Source: Calendula officinalis (lineage: Eukaryota > Streptophyta > Magnoliopsida > Asterales > Asteraceae). From it: a DNA stretch of 64,000 nucleotides. The notes below the pieces were generated by a model, which searched no databases, was not told the origin of the DNA, and was given only the letters and a program-made list of their open reading frames with translations. Positions 31,761-44,100 of the stretch are shown piece after piece (positions within the stretch are counted from its first letter, which is position 1; each line of letters opens with the position of its first letter). The position numbers and the translations under genes were made by a program. Location of the stretch: assembly GCA_963853835.1 (NCBI GenBank), contig OY970830.1:43629466-43693465 (forward strand), in the 5' to 3' direction.

Positions 31761-34700
31761 GGGCCTTCAGCCTTCAGCCTTGAGCCTTGAGCCTTGAGCC
31801 TTGAGCCTTGAGCCTTGAGCCTTGAGCCTTGAGCCTTGAGCCTTGAGCCTTGAGCCTTGAGCCTTGAGCCTTGAGCCTTGAGCCTTGTGAATTGAGCCTT
31901 GAGCCTTGAGCCTTGAGCCTTGAGCCTTGAGCCTTGAGCCTTGAGCCTTGAGCCTTGTCCCTGGAGCCTTGAGCCTTGAGCCTGGAGCCTTGAGCCTTGA
32001 GCCATGAGCCTTGAGCCTGGAGCCTTGAGCCTGGAGCCTTGAGCCTCGAGCCTCGAGCCTTGATCCTTGAGCCTTGAGCCTTGAGCCTTGAGCCTTGAGC
32101 CTTGAGCCTTGAGCCTTGAGCCTTGAGCCTTGTGCCTTGAGCCCTAAGCCTTGAGCCCTGAGCCCTGAGCGTTGATGCTTGAGCCTTGAACCATGACCTT
32201 TGAGCCTTGAGCCCTGAGCCGTGAGCCTTGGGCCTTGGGTCTTGAGCCTTGAGCCTTGAGCCTTCAGCCTGGAGCCTTGAGCCTTGAGCCTTGAGTCTTG
32301 AGCCTTGTGCCTTGAGCCTTTAGCCTTGAGCCTCGAGCCTTGAGCCTCGAGCCTCGAGCCTCGAGCCTCGAGCCTTCAGCCTTGAGCCTTGAGCCTTGAG
32401 CCTTGAGCCTTGTGAATTGAGCCTTGAGCCTTGAGCCTTGTGAATTGAGTCTTGAGCCTTGAGCCTTGAGCCTTGAGCCTTAAACCTTGAGCCTTGAGCC
32501 TTGAGCCTTGAAAATTGAGCCTTGAGCCTTGACCCTTGAGCCTTGATGCTTGAGCCTTGAGCTTTGAGCCTTGAGCCTTGAGCCATGTGCTTTGATCCTT
32601 GAGCCTTGAGCCTTGAGCCTTGAGCCTTGAGCCTTGAACCTTTTGCCGTTGAGCCTTAACCCTTGAGACTTGAGCCTTGGGCCTTCAGCCTTCAGCATGA
32701 GCCTTGAGCCTTGAACCTTGAGCCTTGAGCCATGAGCCTTGAGCCTTGAGCCTTGAGCCTTGAGCCTTGAGCCTTGAGCCTTGAGCCTTGAGCCTTGAGC
32801 CTTGTGAATTGAGCCTTGAGCCTTGAGCCTTGAGCGTTGAGCCTTGAGCCTTGAGCCTGGAGCCTTGTGCCTTGAGCCTTGAGCCTTGAGCCTTGAGCCT
32901 TGAGCCTTGAGCCTTGAGCCTTGAGCCTTGAGCCTTGTGAATTGAGCCTTGAGCCTTGAGCCTTGAGCCTTGAGCCTTGAGCCTTGAGCCTTGAGCCTTG
33001 AGCCTTGTCCCTGGAGCCTTGAGCCTTGAGCCTGGAGCCTTGTGCCTTGAGCCATGAGCCTTGAGCCTGGAGCCTTGAGCCTGGAGCCTTGAGCCTCGAG
33101 CCTGGAGCCTTGATCCTTGAGCCTTGAGCCTTGAGCCTTGAGCCTTGAGCCTTGAGCCTTGAGCCTTGAGCCTTGAGCCTTGAGCCTTGAGCCTTGTGCC
33201 TTGAGCCCTAAGCCTTGAGCCCTGAGCCCTGAGCCCTGAGCGTTGATGCTTGAGCCTTGAACCATGACCTTTGAGCCTTGAGCCCTGAGCCGTGAGCCTT
33301 GGGCCTTGGGCCTTGAGCCTTGAGCCTTGAGCCTTGAGCCTTCAGTCTGGAGCCTTGAGCCTTGAGCCTTGAGCCTTGATCCTTGAGCCTTGAACCTTTA
33401 GCCTTGAGCCTAGAGCCTTGAGCCTTTAGCCTTGAGTCTTGAGCCTTGTGCCTTGAGCCTTTAGCCTTGAGCCTCGAGCCTTGAGCCTCGAGCCTCGAGC
33501 CTCGAGCCTCGAGCCTTCAGCCTTGAGCCTCGAGCCTCGAGCCTTCAGCCTTGTGAATTGAGCCTTGAGCCTTGAGCCTTGAGCCTTGTGAATTGAGTCT
33601 TGAGCCTTGAGCCTTGAGCCTTGAGCCTTAAACCTTGAGCCTTGAGCCTTGAGCCTTGAGCCTTGAGCCTTGAAAATTGAGCCTTGAGCCTTGACCCTTG
33701 AGCCTTGATGCTTGAGCCTTGAGCTTTGAGCCTTGAGCCTTGAGCCATGTGCTTTGATCCTTGAGCCTTGAGCCTGGAGCCTTGAGCCTTGAGCCTTGAA
33801 CCTTGTGCCGTTGAGCCTTAACCCTTGAGACTTGAGCCTTGGGCCTTCACCCTTCAGAATGAGCCTTGAGCCTTGAACCTTGAGCCTTGAGCCATGAGCC
33901 TCTAGCCTTGAGCCTTGAGCCTTGAGCCTTGAGCCTTGAGCCTTGAGCCTTGAGCCTTGAGCCTTGAGCCTTGTGAATTGAGCCTTGAGCCTTGAGCCTT
34001 GAGCCTTGAGCCTGGAGCCTTGTGCCTTGAGCCCTGAGCCTTGAGCCCTGAGCCCTGAGCGTTGATGCTTGAGCCTTGAACCATGACCTTTGAGCCTTGA
34101 GCCGTGAGCCGTGAGCCTTGAGCCTTGGGCCTTGGGCCTTGAGCCTTGAGCCTTGAGCCTTGAGCCTTGTGCCTTGAGCCTTGAGCCTTGAGCCTTGAGC
34201 CTGGAGCCTTGTGCCTTGAGCCCTGAGCCTTGAGCCCTGAGCCCTGAGCGTTGATGCTTGAGCCTTGAACCATGACTTTTGAGCCTTGAGCCGTGAGACG
34301 TGAGCCTTGAGCCTTGGGCCTTGGGCCTTGAGCCTTGGGCCTTGAGCCTTGAGCCTTGAGCCTTGAGCCTTGAGCCTTGAGCCTTGAGCCTTGAGCCTTG
34401 AGCCTTGAGCCTTGAGCCTTGAGCCTTGATCTTTGAGCCTTGAACCTTTAGCCTTGAGCCTTGACCCTGGAGCCTGGAGCCTTGAGCCTTGAGCCTTTAG
34501 CCTTGTGCCTTGAGCCTTTAGCCTTGAGCCTCAAGCCTTGAGCCTCGATCCTCGAGCCTTGAGCCTTGAGCCTTGAGCCTTGAGCCTTGAGCCTTGTGAA
34601 TTGAGCCTTGAGCCTTGAGCCTTGTGAATTGAGTCTTGAGCCTTGAGCCTTGAGTCTTGAGCCTTGAGCCTTGAGCCTTGAGCCTTGAGCCTGGAGCCTG

Positions 34701-36700
34701 GAGCCTTGAGCCTTGAGCCTCGAGCCTTGAGCCTTGAGCCTTGTGAATTGAGCCTTGAGCCTTGAGCCTTGAGCCTTGAGCCTTGAGCCTTGAGCCTTGA
34801 GCCTTGAGCCTTGAGCCTTGAGCCTTGTCCCTGGAGCTTTAGCCTTGAGCCTCGAGCCTTGAACCTCGAACCTCGAGCCTTCAGCCTTGAGCCTTCAGCC
34901 TTGAGCCTTGAGCCTTGAGCCTTTAGACTTGAGCCTTGAGCCTTGAGCCTGGAGCCTTGAGCCTTGAGCCTTGAGCCTTGAGCCTTGAGCCTTGAGCCTT
35001 GAGCCTTGAGCCTTGAGCCTTGAGCCTTGATCCTTGAGCCTTGAGCCTTGTGCCTTTAGCCTTGAGCCTTGAGCTTTGAGCCTTGAGCCTTGAGCCTTGA
35101 GCCTTGAGCCGTTGAACCTTGTGCCGTTGAGCCTTAACCCTTGAGACTTGAGCCTTGGGCCTTCACCCTTCAGAATGAGCCTTGAGCCTTGAACCTTGAG
35201 CCTTGAGCCATGAGCCTCTAGCCTTGAGCCTTGAGCCTTGAGCCTTGAGCCTTGAGCCTTGAGCCTTGAGCCTTGAGCCTTGAGCCTTGAGCCTTGAGCC
35301 TTGTGAATTGAGCCTTGAGCCTTGAGCCTTGAGCCTTGAGCGTTGAGCCTTGAGCCTTGAGCCTGGAGCCTTGTGCCTTGAGCCCTGAGCCTTGAGCCCT
35401 GAGCCCTGAGCGTTGATGCTTGAGCCTTGAACCATGACCTTTGAGCCTTGAGCCGTGAGCCGTGAGCCTTGAGCCTTGGGCCTTGGGCCTTGAGCCTTGA
35501 GCCTTGAGCCTTGTGCCTTGAGCCTTGAGCCTTGAGCCTGGAGCCTTGTGCCTTGAGCCCTGAGCCTTGAGCCCTGAGCCCTGAGCGTTGATGCTTGAGC
35601 CTTGAACCATGACCTTTGAGCCTTGAGCCGTGAGCCGTGAACCTTGAGCCTTGGGCCTTGGGCCTTGAGCCTTGAGCCTTGAGCCTTGAGCCTTGTGCCT
35701 TGAGCCTTGAGCCTTGAGCCTGGAGCCTTGTGCCTTGAGCCCTGAGCCTTGAGCCCTGAGCCCTGAGCGTTGATGCTTGAGCCTTGAACCATGACTTTTG
35801 AGCCTTGAGCCGTGAGACGTGAGCCTTGAGCCTTGGGCCTTGGGCCTTGAGCCTTGAGCCTTGAGCCTTGAGCCTTGAGCCTTGAGCCTTGAGCCTTGAG
35901 CCTTGAGCCTTGAGCCTTGAGCCTTGAGCCTTGATCTTTGAGCCTTGAACCTTTAGCCTTGAGCCTTGAGCCTGGAGCCTGGGGCCTTGAGCCTTGAGCC
36001 TTTAGCCTTGTGCCTTGAGCCTTTAGCCTGGAGCCTTGAGCCTTGAGCCTTGTGAATTGAGCCTTGAGCCTTGAGCCTTGTGAATTGAGTCTTGAGCCTT
36101 GAGCCTTGAGTCTTGAGCCTTGAGCCTTGAGCCTTGAGCCTTGAGCCTGGAGCCTGGAGCCTTGAGCCTTGAGCCTCGAGCCTTGAGCCTTGAGCCTTGT
36201 GAATTGAGCCTTGAGCCTTGAGCCTTGAGCCTTGAGCCTTGAGCCTTGAGCCTTGAGCCTTGAGCCTTGTGAATTGAGCCTTGAGCCTTGAGCCTTGTGA
36301 ATTGAGTCTTGAGCCTCGAGCCTTGAACCTCGAACCTCGAGCCTTCAGCCTTGAGCCTTCAGCCTTGAGCCTGGAGCCTTGAGCCTTGAGCCTCGAGCCT
36401 TGAGCCTTGAGCCTGGAGCCTTGAGCCTTGAGCCTTGAGCCTTGAGCCTTGAGCCTTGAGCCTTGAGCCTTGATCCTTGAGCCTTGAGCCTTGTGCCTTT
36501 AGCCTTGAGCCTTGAGCTTTAAGCCTTGAGCCTTGAGCCTTGAGCCTTGAGCCTTGAGCCTTGTCCCTGGAGCTTTAGCCTTGAGCCTCGAGCCTTGAGC
36601 CTCGAGCCTTGAGCCTTGAGCCTTGATCCTAGTGCCTTGTGAATTGAGCCTTGAGCCTTGAGCCTTGTGAATTGAGCCTTGAGCCTTGAGCCTTGATCCT
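31761..36700. repeat. Satellite domain C3: HOR of about 1.3 kb with nested expansion
   Basis: Markers lie at about 32655, 33817 and 35133. The last two share private variants (TTCACCCTTCAGAATGAGCC and CATGAGCCTCTAGCC) and are 1,316 bp apart. Inside them a sub-unit of about 175-190 bp with GCGTTGATGC is present twice in the first copy (34060, 34249) and three times in the second (35411, 35586, 35768). Confidence 0.8.
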
Positions 36701-39700
36701 TGAGCCTTGAGCCTAGAGCCTTGAGCCTTGAGACTTGAGCCTTGAGCCTTGAGCCATGAGCCTTGAGCCTTGAGCCTTGAGCCTTGAGCCCGGAGCCTTG
36801 AGCCTGGAGCCTTGAGCCTTGAGCCTTGAGCCTTGAGCCTTGAGCCTTGAGCCTCGAGCCTTGAGCCTCGAGCCTTGAGCCTTGAGCCTTGAGCCTTGAG
36901 CCTTGAGCCTTGAGCCTTGAGCCTTGAGCCTTGAGCCTTGAGCCTTGAGCCTTGAGCTTTGAGCCTTGAGCCTGGAGCCTTGAGCCTTGAGCCTTGAGCC
37001 TTGAGCCTTGAGCCTTGTCTCTAGAGCTTTAGCCTTGAGTCTCGAGCCTTGAGCCTCGAACCTCGAGCCTTGAGCCTTGAGCCTTGAGCCTTGAGCCTTG
37101 AGCCTTGTGCCTTGTGCCTTGTGAATTGAGCCTTGAGCCTTGAGCCTTGTGAATTGAGCCTTGTGCCTAGAGCCTTGAGCCATGAGCCTTGAGCATTGAG
37201 CCTTGAGCCTGGAGCCTTGAGAATTGAGCCATGAGCCTTGAGCCTGGAGCCTTGAGCCTGAAGCCTTGAACCTCGAGCCTGGAGCCTTGATCCTTGAGCC
37301 TTGAGCCTTGAGCCTTGAGCCTTGAGCCTTGAGCCTGGAGCCTTGAGCCTCGAGCCTCCAGCCTCCAGCCGTGAGCCTCGAGCCTTGAGCCTTCAGCCTT
37401 GAGCCTTGAGCCTTGTGAATTGAGCCTTGAGCCTTGAGGCTTGAGCCTTGAGCCTTAAGGCTTGAGCCTTGAGCCTTGTGAATTGAGCCTTGAGCCTTGA
37501 GCCTTGAAAATTGAGCCTTGAGCCTTGACCCTTGAGCGTTGATGCTTGAGCCTTGAGCTTTGAGCCTTGAGCCATGTGCCTTGATCCTTGAGCCTTGAGC
37601 CTTGACCTTTGAGCCTTGAGCCCTGAGCCGTGAGCCTTGGGCCTTGAGCCTTGAGCCTTGAGCCTTGAGCCTTGAGCCTTGAGCCTTGAGCCTTGAGCCT
37701 TGAGCCTTGAGCCTTGAGCCTTGAGCCTTGAGCCTTGAGCCTTGAGCCTTGACCTTGACCTTGAGCCCTGAGCCTTGAGCCCTGAGCCCTGAGCGTTGAT
37801 GCTTGAGCCTTGAACCTTGACCTTTGAGCCTTGAGCCTTGAGCCCTGAGCCTTGAGCCTTGAGCCTTGAGCCTTGAGCTTTGAGCCTTGAGCCTTGAGCT
37901 TTGAGCCTTGAGCCTTGAGCCTTGAGCCTTGAGCCTTGAGCCTTGTCCCTGGAGCTTTAGCCTTGAGCCTCGAGCCTTGAGCCTCGAGCCTTGAGCCTTG
38001 ATCCTTGTGCCTTGTGAATTGAGCCTTGAGCCTTGTGAATTGAGCCTTGAGCCTTGAGCCTTGATCCTTGAGCCTTGAGCCTAGAGCCTTGAGCCTTGAG
38101 ACTTGAGCCATGAGCCTTGAGCCTTGAGCCTTGAGCCTTGAGCCTTGAGCCCGGAGCCTTGAGCCTGGAGCCTTGAGCCTTGAGCCTTGAGCCATGAGCC
38201 TTGAGCCTCGAGCCTTGAGCCTCGATCCTTGAGCCTCGAGCCTTGAGCCTTAAGCCTTGAGCCTTGAGCCTTGAGCCTTGAGCCTTGAGCCTTGAGCCTT
38301 GAGCCTTGAGCCTTGAGCCTTGAGCCTTGAGCCTTGAGCCTTGAGCCTTGAGCCTTGAGCTTTGAGCCTTGAGCCTGGAGCCTTGAGCCTTGAGCCTTGA
38401 GCCTTGAGCCTTGTCTCTGGCGCTTTAGCCTTGAGCCTCGAGCCTTGAGCCTCGATCCTCGAGCCTTGAGCCTTGAGCCTTGAGCCTTGAGCCTTGTGCC
38501 TTGTGAATTGAGCCTTGAGCCTTGAGCCTTGTGAATTGAGCCTTGAGCCTAGAGCCTTGAGCCATGAGCCTTGAGCCTTGAGCCTTGAGCCTGGAGCCTT
38601 GAGCCTTGAGCCATGAGCCTTGAGCCTGGAGCCTTGAGCCTGAAGCCTTGAACCTCGAGCCTGGAGCCTTGATCCTTGAGCCTTGAGCCTTGAGCCTTGA
38701 GCTTTGAGCCTGGAGCCTTGAGCCTCGAGCCTCGAGCCATGAGCCTCGAGCCTCGAGCCGTGAGCCTCGAGCCTTGAGCCTTCAGCCTTGAGCCTTGAGC
38801 CTTGTGAATTGAGCCTTGAGCCTTGAGGCTTGAGCCTTGAGCCTTAAGGCTTGAGCCTTGAGCCTTGTGAATTGAGCCTTGAGCCTTGAGCCTTGAAAAT
38901 TGAGCCTTGAGCCTTGACCCTTGAGCGTTGATGCTGGAGCCTTGAGCTTTGAGCATTGAGCCATGTGCCTTGATCCTTGAGCCTTGAGCCTTGACCTTTG
39001 AGCCTTGAGCCCTGAGCCGTGAGCCTTGGGCCTTGAGCCTTGAGCCTTGAGCCTTGAGCCTTGAGCCTTGAGCCTTGAGCCTTGAGCCTTGAGCCTTGAG
39101 CCTTGAGCCTTGAGCCTTGAGCCTTGAGCCTTGAGCCTTGAGCCTTGAGCCTTGACCTTGAGCCCTGAGCCTTGAGCCCTGAGCCCTGAGCGTTGATCCT
39201 TGAGCCTTGAGCCTAGAGCCTTGAGCCTTGAGACTTGAGCCATGAGCCTTGAGCCTTGAGCCTTGAGCCTTGAGCCTTGAGCCCGGAGCCTTGCGCCTGG
39301 AGCCTTGAGCCTTGAGCCTTGAGCCATGAGCCTTGAGCCTCGAGCCTTGAGCCTCGATCCTTGAGCCTCGAGCCTTGAGCCTTGAGCCTTGAGCCTTGAG
39401 CCTTGAGCCTTGAGCCTTGAGCCTTGAGCCTTGAGCCTTGAGCCTTGAGCCTTGAGCCTTGAGCCTTGAGCCTTGAGCCTTGAGCCTTGAGCTTTGAGCC
39501 TTGAGCCTGGAGCCTTGAGCCTTGAGCCTTGAGCCTTGAGCCTTGTCTCTGGCGCTTTAGCCTTGAGCCTCGAGCCTTGAGCCTCGATCCTCGAGCCTTG
39601 AGCCTTGAGCTTTGAGCCTTGAGCCTTGTGCCTTGTGAATTGAGCCTTGAGCCTTGAGCCTTGTGAATTGAGCCTTGAGCCTAGAGCCTTGAGCCATGAG

Positions 39701-41198
39701 CCTTGAGCCTTGAGCCTTGAGCCTGGAGCCTTGAGCCTTGAGCCATGAGCCTTGAGCCTGGAGCCTTGAGCCTGAAGCCTTGAACCTCGAGCCTGGAGCC
39801 TTGATCCTTGAGCCTTGAGCCTTGAGCCTTGAGCTTTGAGCCTGGAGCCTTGAGCCTCGAGCCTCGAGCCATGAGCCTCGAGCCTCGAGCCGTGAGCCTC
39901 GAGCCTCGAGCCTTCAGCCTTGAGCCTTGAGCCTTGTGAATTGAGCCTTGAGCCTTGAGGCTCGAGCCTTGAGCCTTAAGGCTTGAGCCTTGAGCCTTGT
40001 GAATTGAGCCTTGAGCCTTGAGCCTTGAAAATTGAGCCTTGAGCCTTGACCCTTGAGCGTTGATGCTGGAGCCTTGAGCTTTGAGCATTGAGCCATGTGC
40101 CTTGATCCTTGAGCCTTGAGCCTTGACCTTTGAGCCTTGAGCCCTGAGCCGTGAGCCTTGGGCCTTGAGCCTTGAGCCTTGAGCCTTGAGCCTTGAGCCT
40201 TGAGCCTTGAGCCTTGAGCCTTGAGCCTTGAGCCTTGAGCCTTGAGCCTTGAGCCTTGAGCCTTGAGCCTTGAGCCTTGAGCCTTGAGCCTTGAGCCTTG
40301 AGCCTTGAGCCTTGACCTTGAGCCCTGAGCCTTGAGCCCTGAGCCCTGAGCGTTGATGCTTGAGCCTTGAACCTTGACCTTTGAGCCTTGAGCCTTGAGC
40401 CCTGAGCCTTGAGCCTTGAGCCTTGAGCCTTGAGCCTTGAGCCTTGAGCCTTGAGCCTGGAGCCATGAGCCTTGAGCCATGAGCCTTGTGAATTGAGCCT
40501 TGAGCCTTGAGCCTTGTGAATTGAGCCTTGAGCCTTGAGCCTTGAGCCTTGAGCCTTGAGCCTTGAGCCTTGAGCCCTGAGCCTTGTGCCTTGAGCCCTG
40601 AGCCTTGAGGCCTGAGACCTGAGCCCTGAGCGTTGATGCGTGAGCCTTGAACCATGACCTTTGAGCCTTGAGCCCTGAGCCTTGAGCCTTGCGCCTTGGG
40701 CCTTGAGCCTTGAGCCTTGAACCTTGAACCTTGAGCCTTGAGCCTTGAGCCTTGAGCCTTGAGCCTTGAGCCTTGAGCCTTGAGCCTTGAGCCTTGAGCC
40801 TTGAGCATAGAGCCTTGAGCCTTGAGACTGGAGCCTGGAGCCTCGAGCCTCGAGCCATGAGCCTCGAGCCTCGAGCATCGAGCCTCGAGCCTCGAGCCTC
40901 GAGCCTTCAGCCTTGAGCCTTGAGCCTTGTGAATTGAGCCTTGAGGCTTGAGCCTTGTGCCTTAAGGCTTGAGCCTTGAGCCTTGTGAATTGAGCCTTGA
41001 GCCTTGAGCCTTGAAAATTGAGCCTTGATCCTTGACCCTTGAGCGTTGATGCTTGAGCCTTGAGCTTTGAGCCTTGAGCCTTGAGCGATGTGCCTTGATC
41101 CTTGAGCCTTGAGCCTTGAGCCTTGAACCTTGAGCCTTGAGCCTTGACCGTTGAGCCTTGAGCGTTGAGCCTTGAGCTTTGAGTCTTGAGCCTTGAGC
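36701..41198. repeat. Satellite domain D: TTGTCTCTGG-marked HOR of about 1.13-1.4 kb
   Basis: A TGTCTCT(GG)CGCTTTAGCC block occurs at about 38412 and 39544 (step 1,132 bp), with relatives at 37017 and 41529. TTAAGGC units and a CTTGACCTTGAGCCC phase break, rare to the left, are frequent here. Confidence 0.75.
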
Positions 41199-44100
41199 CT
41201 TAACCCTTGAGACTTGAGCCTTGGGCCTTCAGCCTTCAGCCTTCAGCCTACAGCCTTTAACCTTGAGCCTGACCTTTGTGAATTGAGCCTTGAGCCTTGA
41301 ACCTTGAGCCTTGAGCCTTGAGCCTTGAGCCTTGAGCCTTGAGCCTGGAGCCTTGAGCCTTGAGCCTTGAGCCTTGAGCCTTGAGCCTTGAGCCTTGTGG
41401 CTTGAGCCTTGAGCCTTGAGCCTTGAGCCTTGAGCCTTGAGCCTTGAGCCTTGAGCCTTGAGCCTTGAGCCTTGAGCTTTGAGCCTTGAGCCTGGAGCCT
41501 TGAGCCTTGAGCCTTGAGCCTTGAGCCTTGTCTCTGGAGCTTTAGCCTTGAGCCTCGAGCCTTGAGCCTCGATCCTCGAGCCTTGAGCCTTGAGCCTTGA
41601 GCCTTGAGCCTTGTGCCTTGTGAATTGAGCCTTGAGCCTTGAGCCTTGTGAATTGAGCCTTGAGCCTAGAGCCTTGAGCCATGAGCCTTGAGCCTTGAGC
41701 CTTGAGCCTGGAGCCTTGAGCCTTGAGCCATGAGCCTTGAGCCTGGAGCCTTGAGCCTGAAGCCTTGAACCTCGAGCCTGGAGCCTTGATCCTTGAGCCT
41801 TGAGCCTTGAGCCTTGAGCCTTGAGCCTTGAGCCTTGAGCCTGGAGCCTTGAGCCTCGAGCCTCGAGCCATGAGCCTCGAGCCTCGAGCCGTGAGCCTCG
41901 AGCCTTGAGCCTTCAGCCTTGAGCCTTGAGCCTTGTGAATTGAGCCTTGAGCCTTGAGGCTGGAGCCTTGAGCCTTAAGGCTTGAGCCTTGAGCCTTGTG
42001 AATTGAGCCTTGAGCCTTGAGCCTTGAGCCTTGAAAATTGAGCCTTGAGCCTTGACCCTTGAGCGTTGATGCTTGAGCCTTGAGCTTTGAGCCTTGTGCC
42101 TTGATCCTTGAGCCTTGAGCCTTGACCTTTGAGCCTTGAGCCCTGAGCCGTGAGCCTTGGGCCTTGAGCCTTGAGCCTTGAGCCTTGAGCCTTGAGCCTT
42201 GAGCCTTGAGCCTTGAGCCTTGAGCCTTGAGCCTTGAGCCTTGAGCCTTGACCTTGAGCCCTGAGCCTTGAGCCCTGAGCCCTGAGCGTTGATGCTTGAG
42301 CCTTGAACCTTGACCTTTGAGCCTTGAGCCTTGAGCCTTGAGCCCTGAGCCTTGAGCCTTGAGCCTTGAGCCTTGAGCCTTGAGCCTTGAGCCTGGAGCC
42401 ATGAGCCTTGAGCCATGAGCCTTGTGAATTGAGCCTTGAGCCTTGAGCCTTGTGAATTGAGCCTTGAGCCTTGAGCCTTGAGCCTTGAGCCTTGAGCCTT
42501 GAGCCTTGAGCCCTGAGCCTTGTGCCTTGAGCCCTGAGCCTTGAGGCCTGAGACCTGAGCCCTGAGCGTTGATGCGTGAGCCTTGAACCATGACCTTTGA
42601 GCCTTGAGCCCTGAGCCTTGAGCCTTGGGCCTTGGGCCTTGAGCCTTGAGCCTTGAACCTTGAACCTTGAGCCTTGAGCCTTGAGCCTTGAGCCTTGAGC
42701 CTTGAGCCTTGAGCCTTGAGCCTTGAGCCTTGAGCCTAGAGCCTTGAGCCTTGAGACTGGAGCCTCGAGCCTCGAGCCATGAGCCTCGAGCCTCGAGCAT
42801 CGAGCCTCGAGCCTCGAGCCTCGAGCCTCGAGCCTTGAGCCTTGAGCCTTGAGCCTTGTGAATTGAGCCTTGAGGCTTGAGCCTTGTGCCTTAAGGCTTG
42901 AGCCTTGAGCCTTGTGAATTGAGCCTTGAGCCTTGAGCCTTGAAAATTGAGCCTTGATCCTTGACCCTTGAGCGTTGATGCTTGAGCCTTGAGCTTTGAG
43001 CCTTGAGCCTTGAGCGATGTGCCTTGATCCTTGAGCCTTGAGCCTTGAGCCTTGAACCTTGAGCCTTGAGCCTTGACCGTTGAGCCTTGAGCGTTGAGCC
43101 TTGAGCTTTGAGTCTTGAGCCTTGAGCCTTAACCCTTGAGACTTGAGCCTTGGGCCTTCAGCCTTCAGCCTTCAGCCTACAGCCTTTAACCTTGAGCCTG
43201 ACCTTTGTGAATTGAGCCTTGAGCCTTGAACCTTGAGCCTTGAGCCTTGAGCCTTGAGCCTTGAGCCTTGAGCCTGGAGCCTTGAGCCTTGAGCCTTGAG
43301 CCTTGAGCCTTGAGCCTTGAGCCTTGTGCCTTGAGCCTTGAGCCTTGAGCCTTGAGCCTTGAGCATTGAGACTCGAGCCTCGAGCCTCGAGCCTCGAGCC
43401 TTGAGCCTTGAGCCTTGAGCCTTGAGCCTTGAGCCTTGAGCCTTGAGCCTTGAGCCTTGAGCCTCGAGCCTCGTGCCTTGAGTCTCGAGCCTTGTGAATT
43501 GAGCCTTGAGCCTTGTGCCTTGAGCCTTGAGCCTTGAGCCTTGAGCCTTGAGCCGTGAGCCTTGAGCCTTGTTCCATGAGCCCTGAGCCTTGAGCCCTGA
43601 GCCCTGAGCCCTGAGCGTTGATGCTTGAGCCTTGACCCTTGACCTTTGAGCCTTGAGCCGTGAGCCTTGGGCCTTGAGCCTTGAGCCTGGAGCCTTGAGC
43701 CTGGAGCCTTGAGCCTCGATCCTGGAGCCATGATCCTTGAGCCTTGAGCCTTGAGCCTTGAGCCTTGAGCCTTGAGCGTTGAGCCTGGAGCCTTGAGCCT
43801 CGGGCCTAGAGCCATGAGCCTCGAGCCTCGAGCCTCGAGCCTCGATCCTTGATCCTTCAGCCTTGAGCCTTGAGCCTTGTGAATTGAGCCTTGAGCCTGT
43901 AGGCTTGAGCCTTGAGCCTTAAGGCTTGAGCCTTGAGCCTTGTGAATTGAGCCTTGAGCCTTGAGCCTTGAGCCTTGAGCCTTGAAAATTGAGCCTTGAC
44001 CCTTGACCCTTGAGCGTTGATGCTTGAGCCTTGAGCTTTGAGCCTTGAGCCTTGAGCCATGTGCCTTGATCCTTGAGCCTTGAGCCTTGACCTTTGAGCC

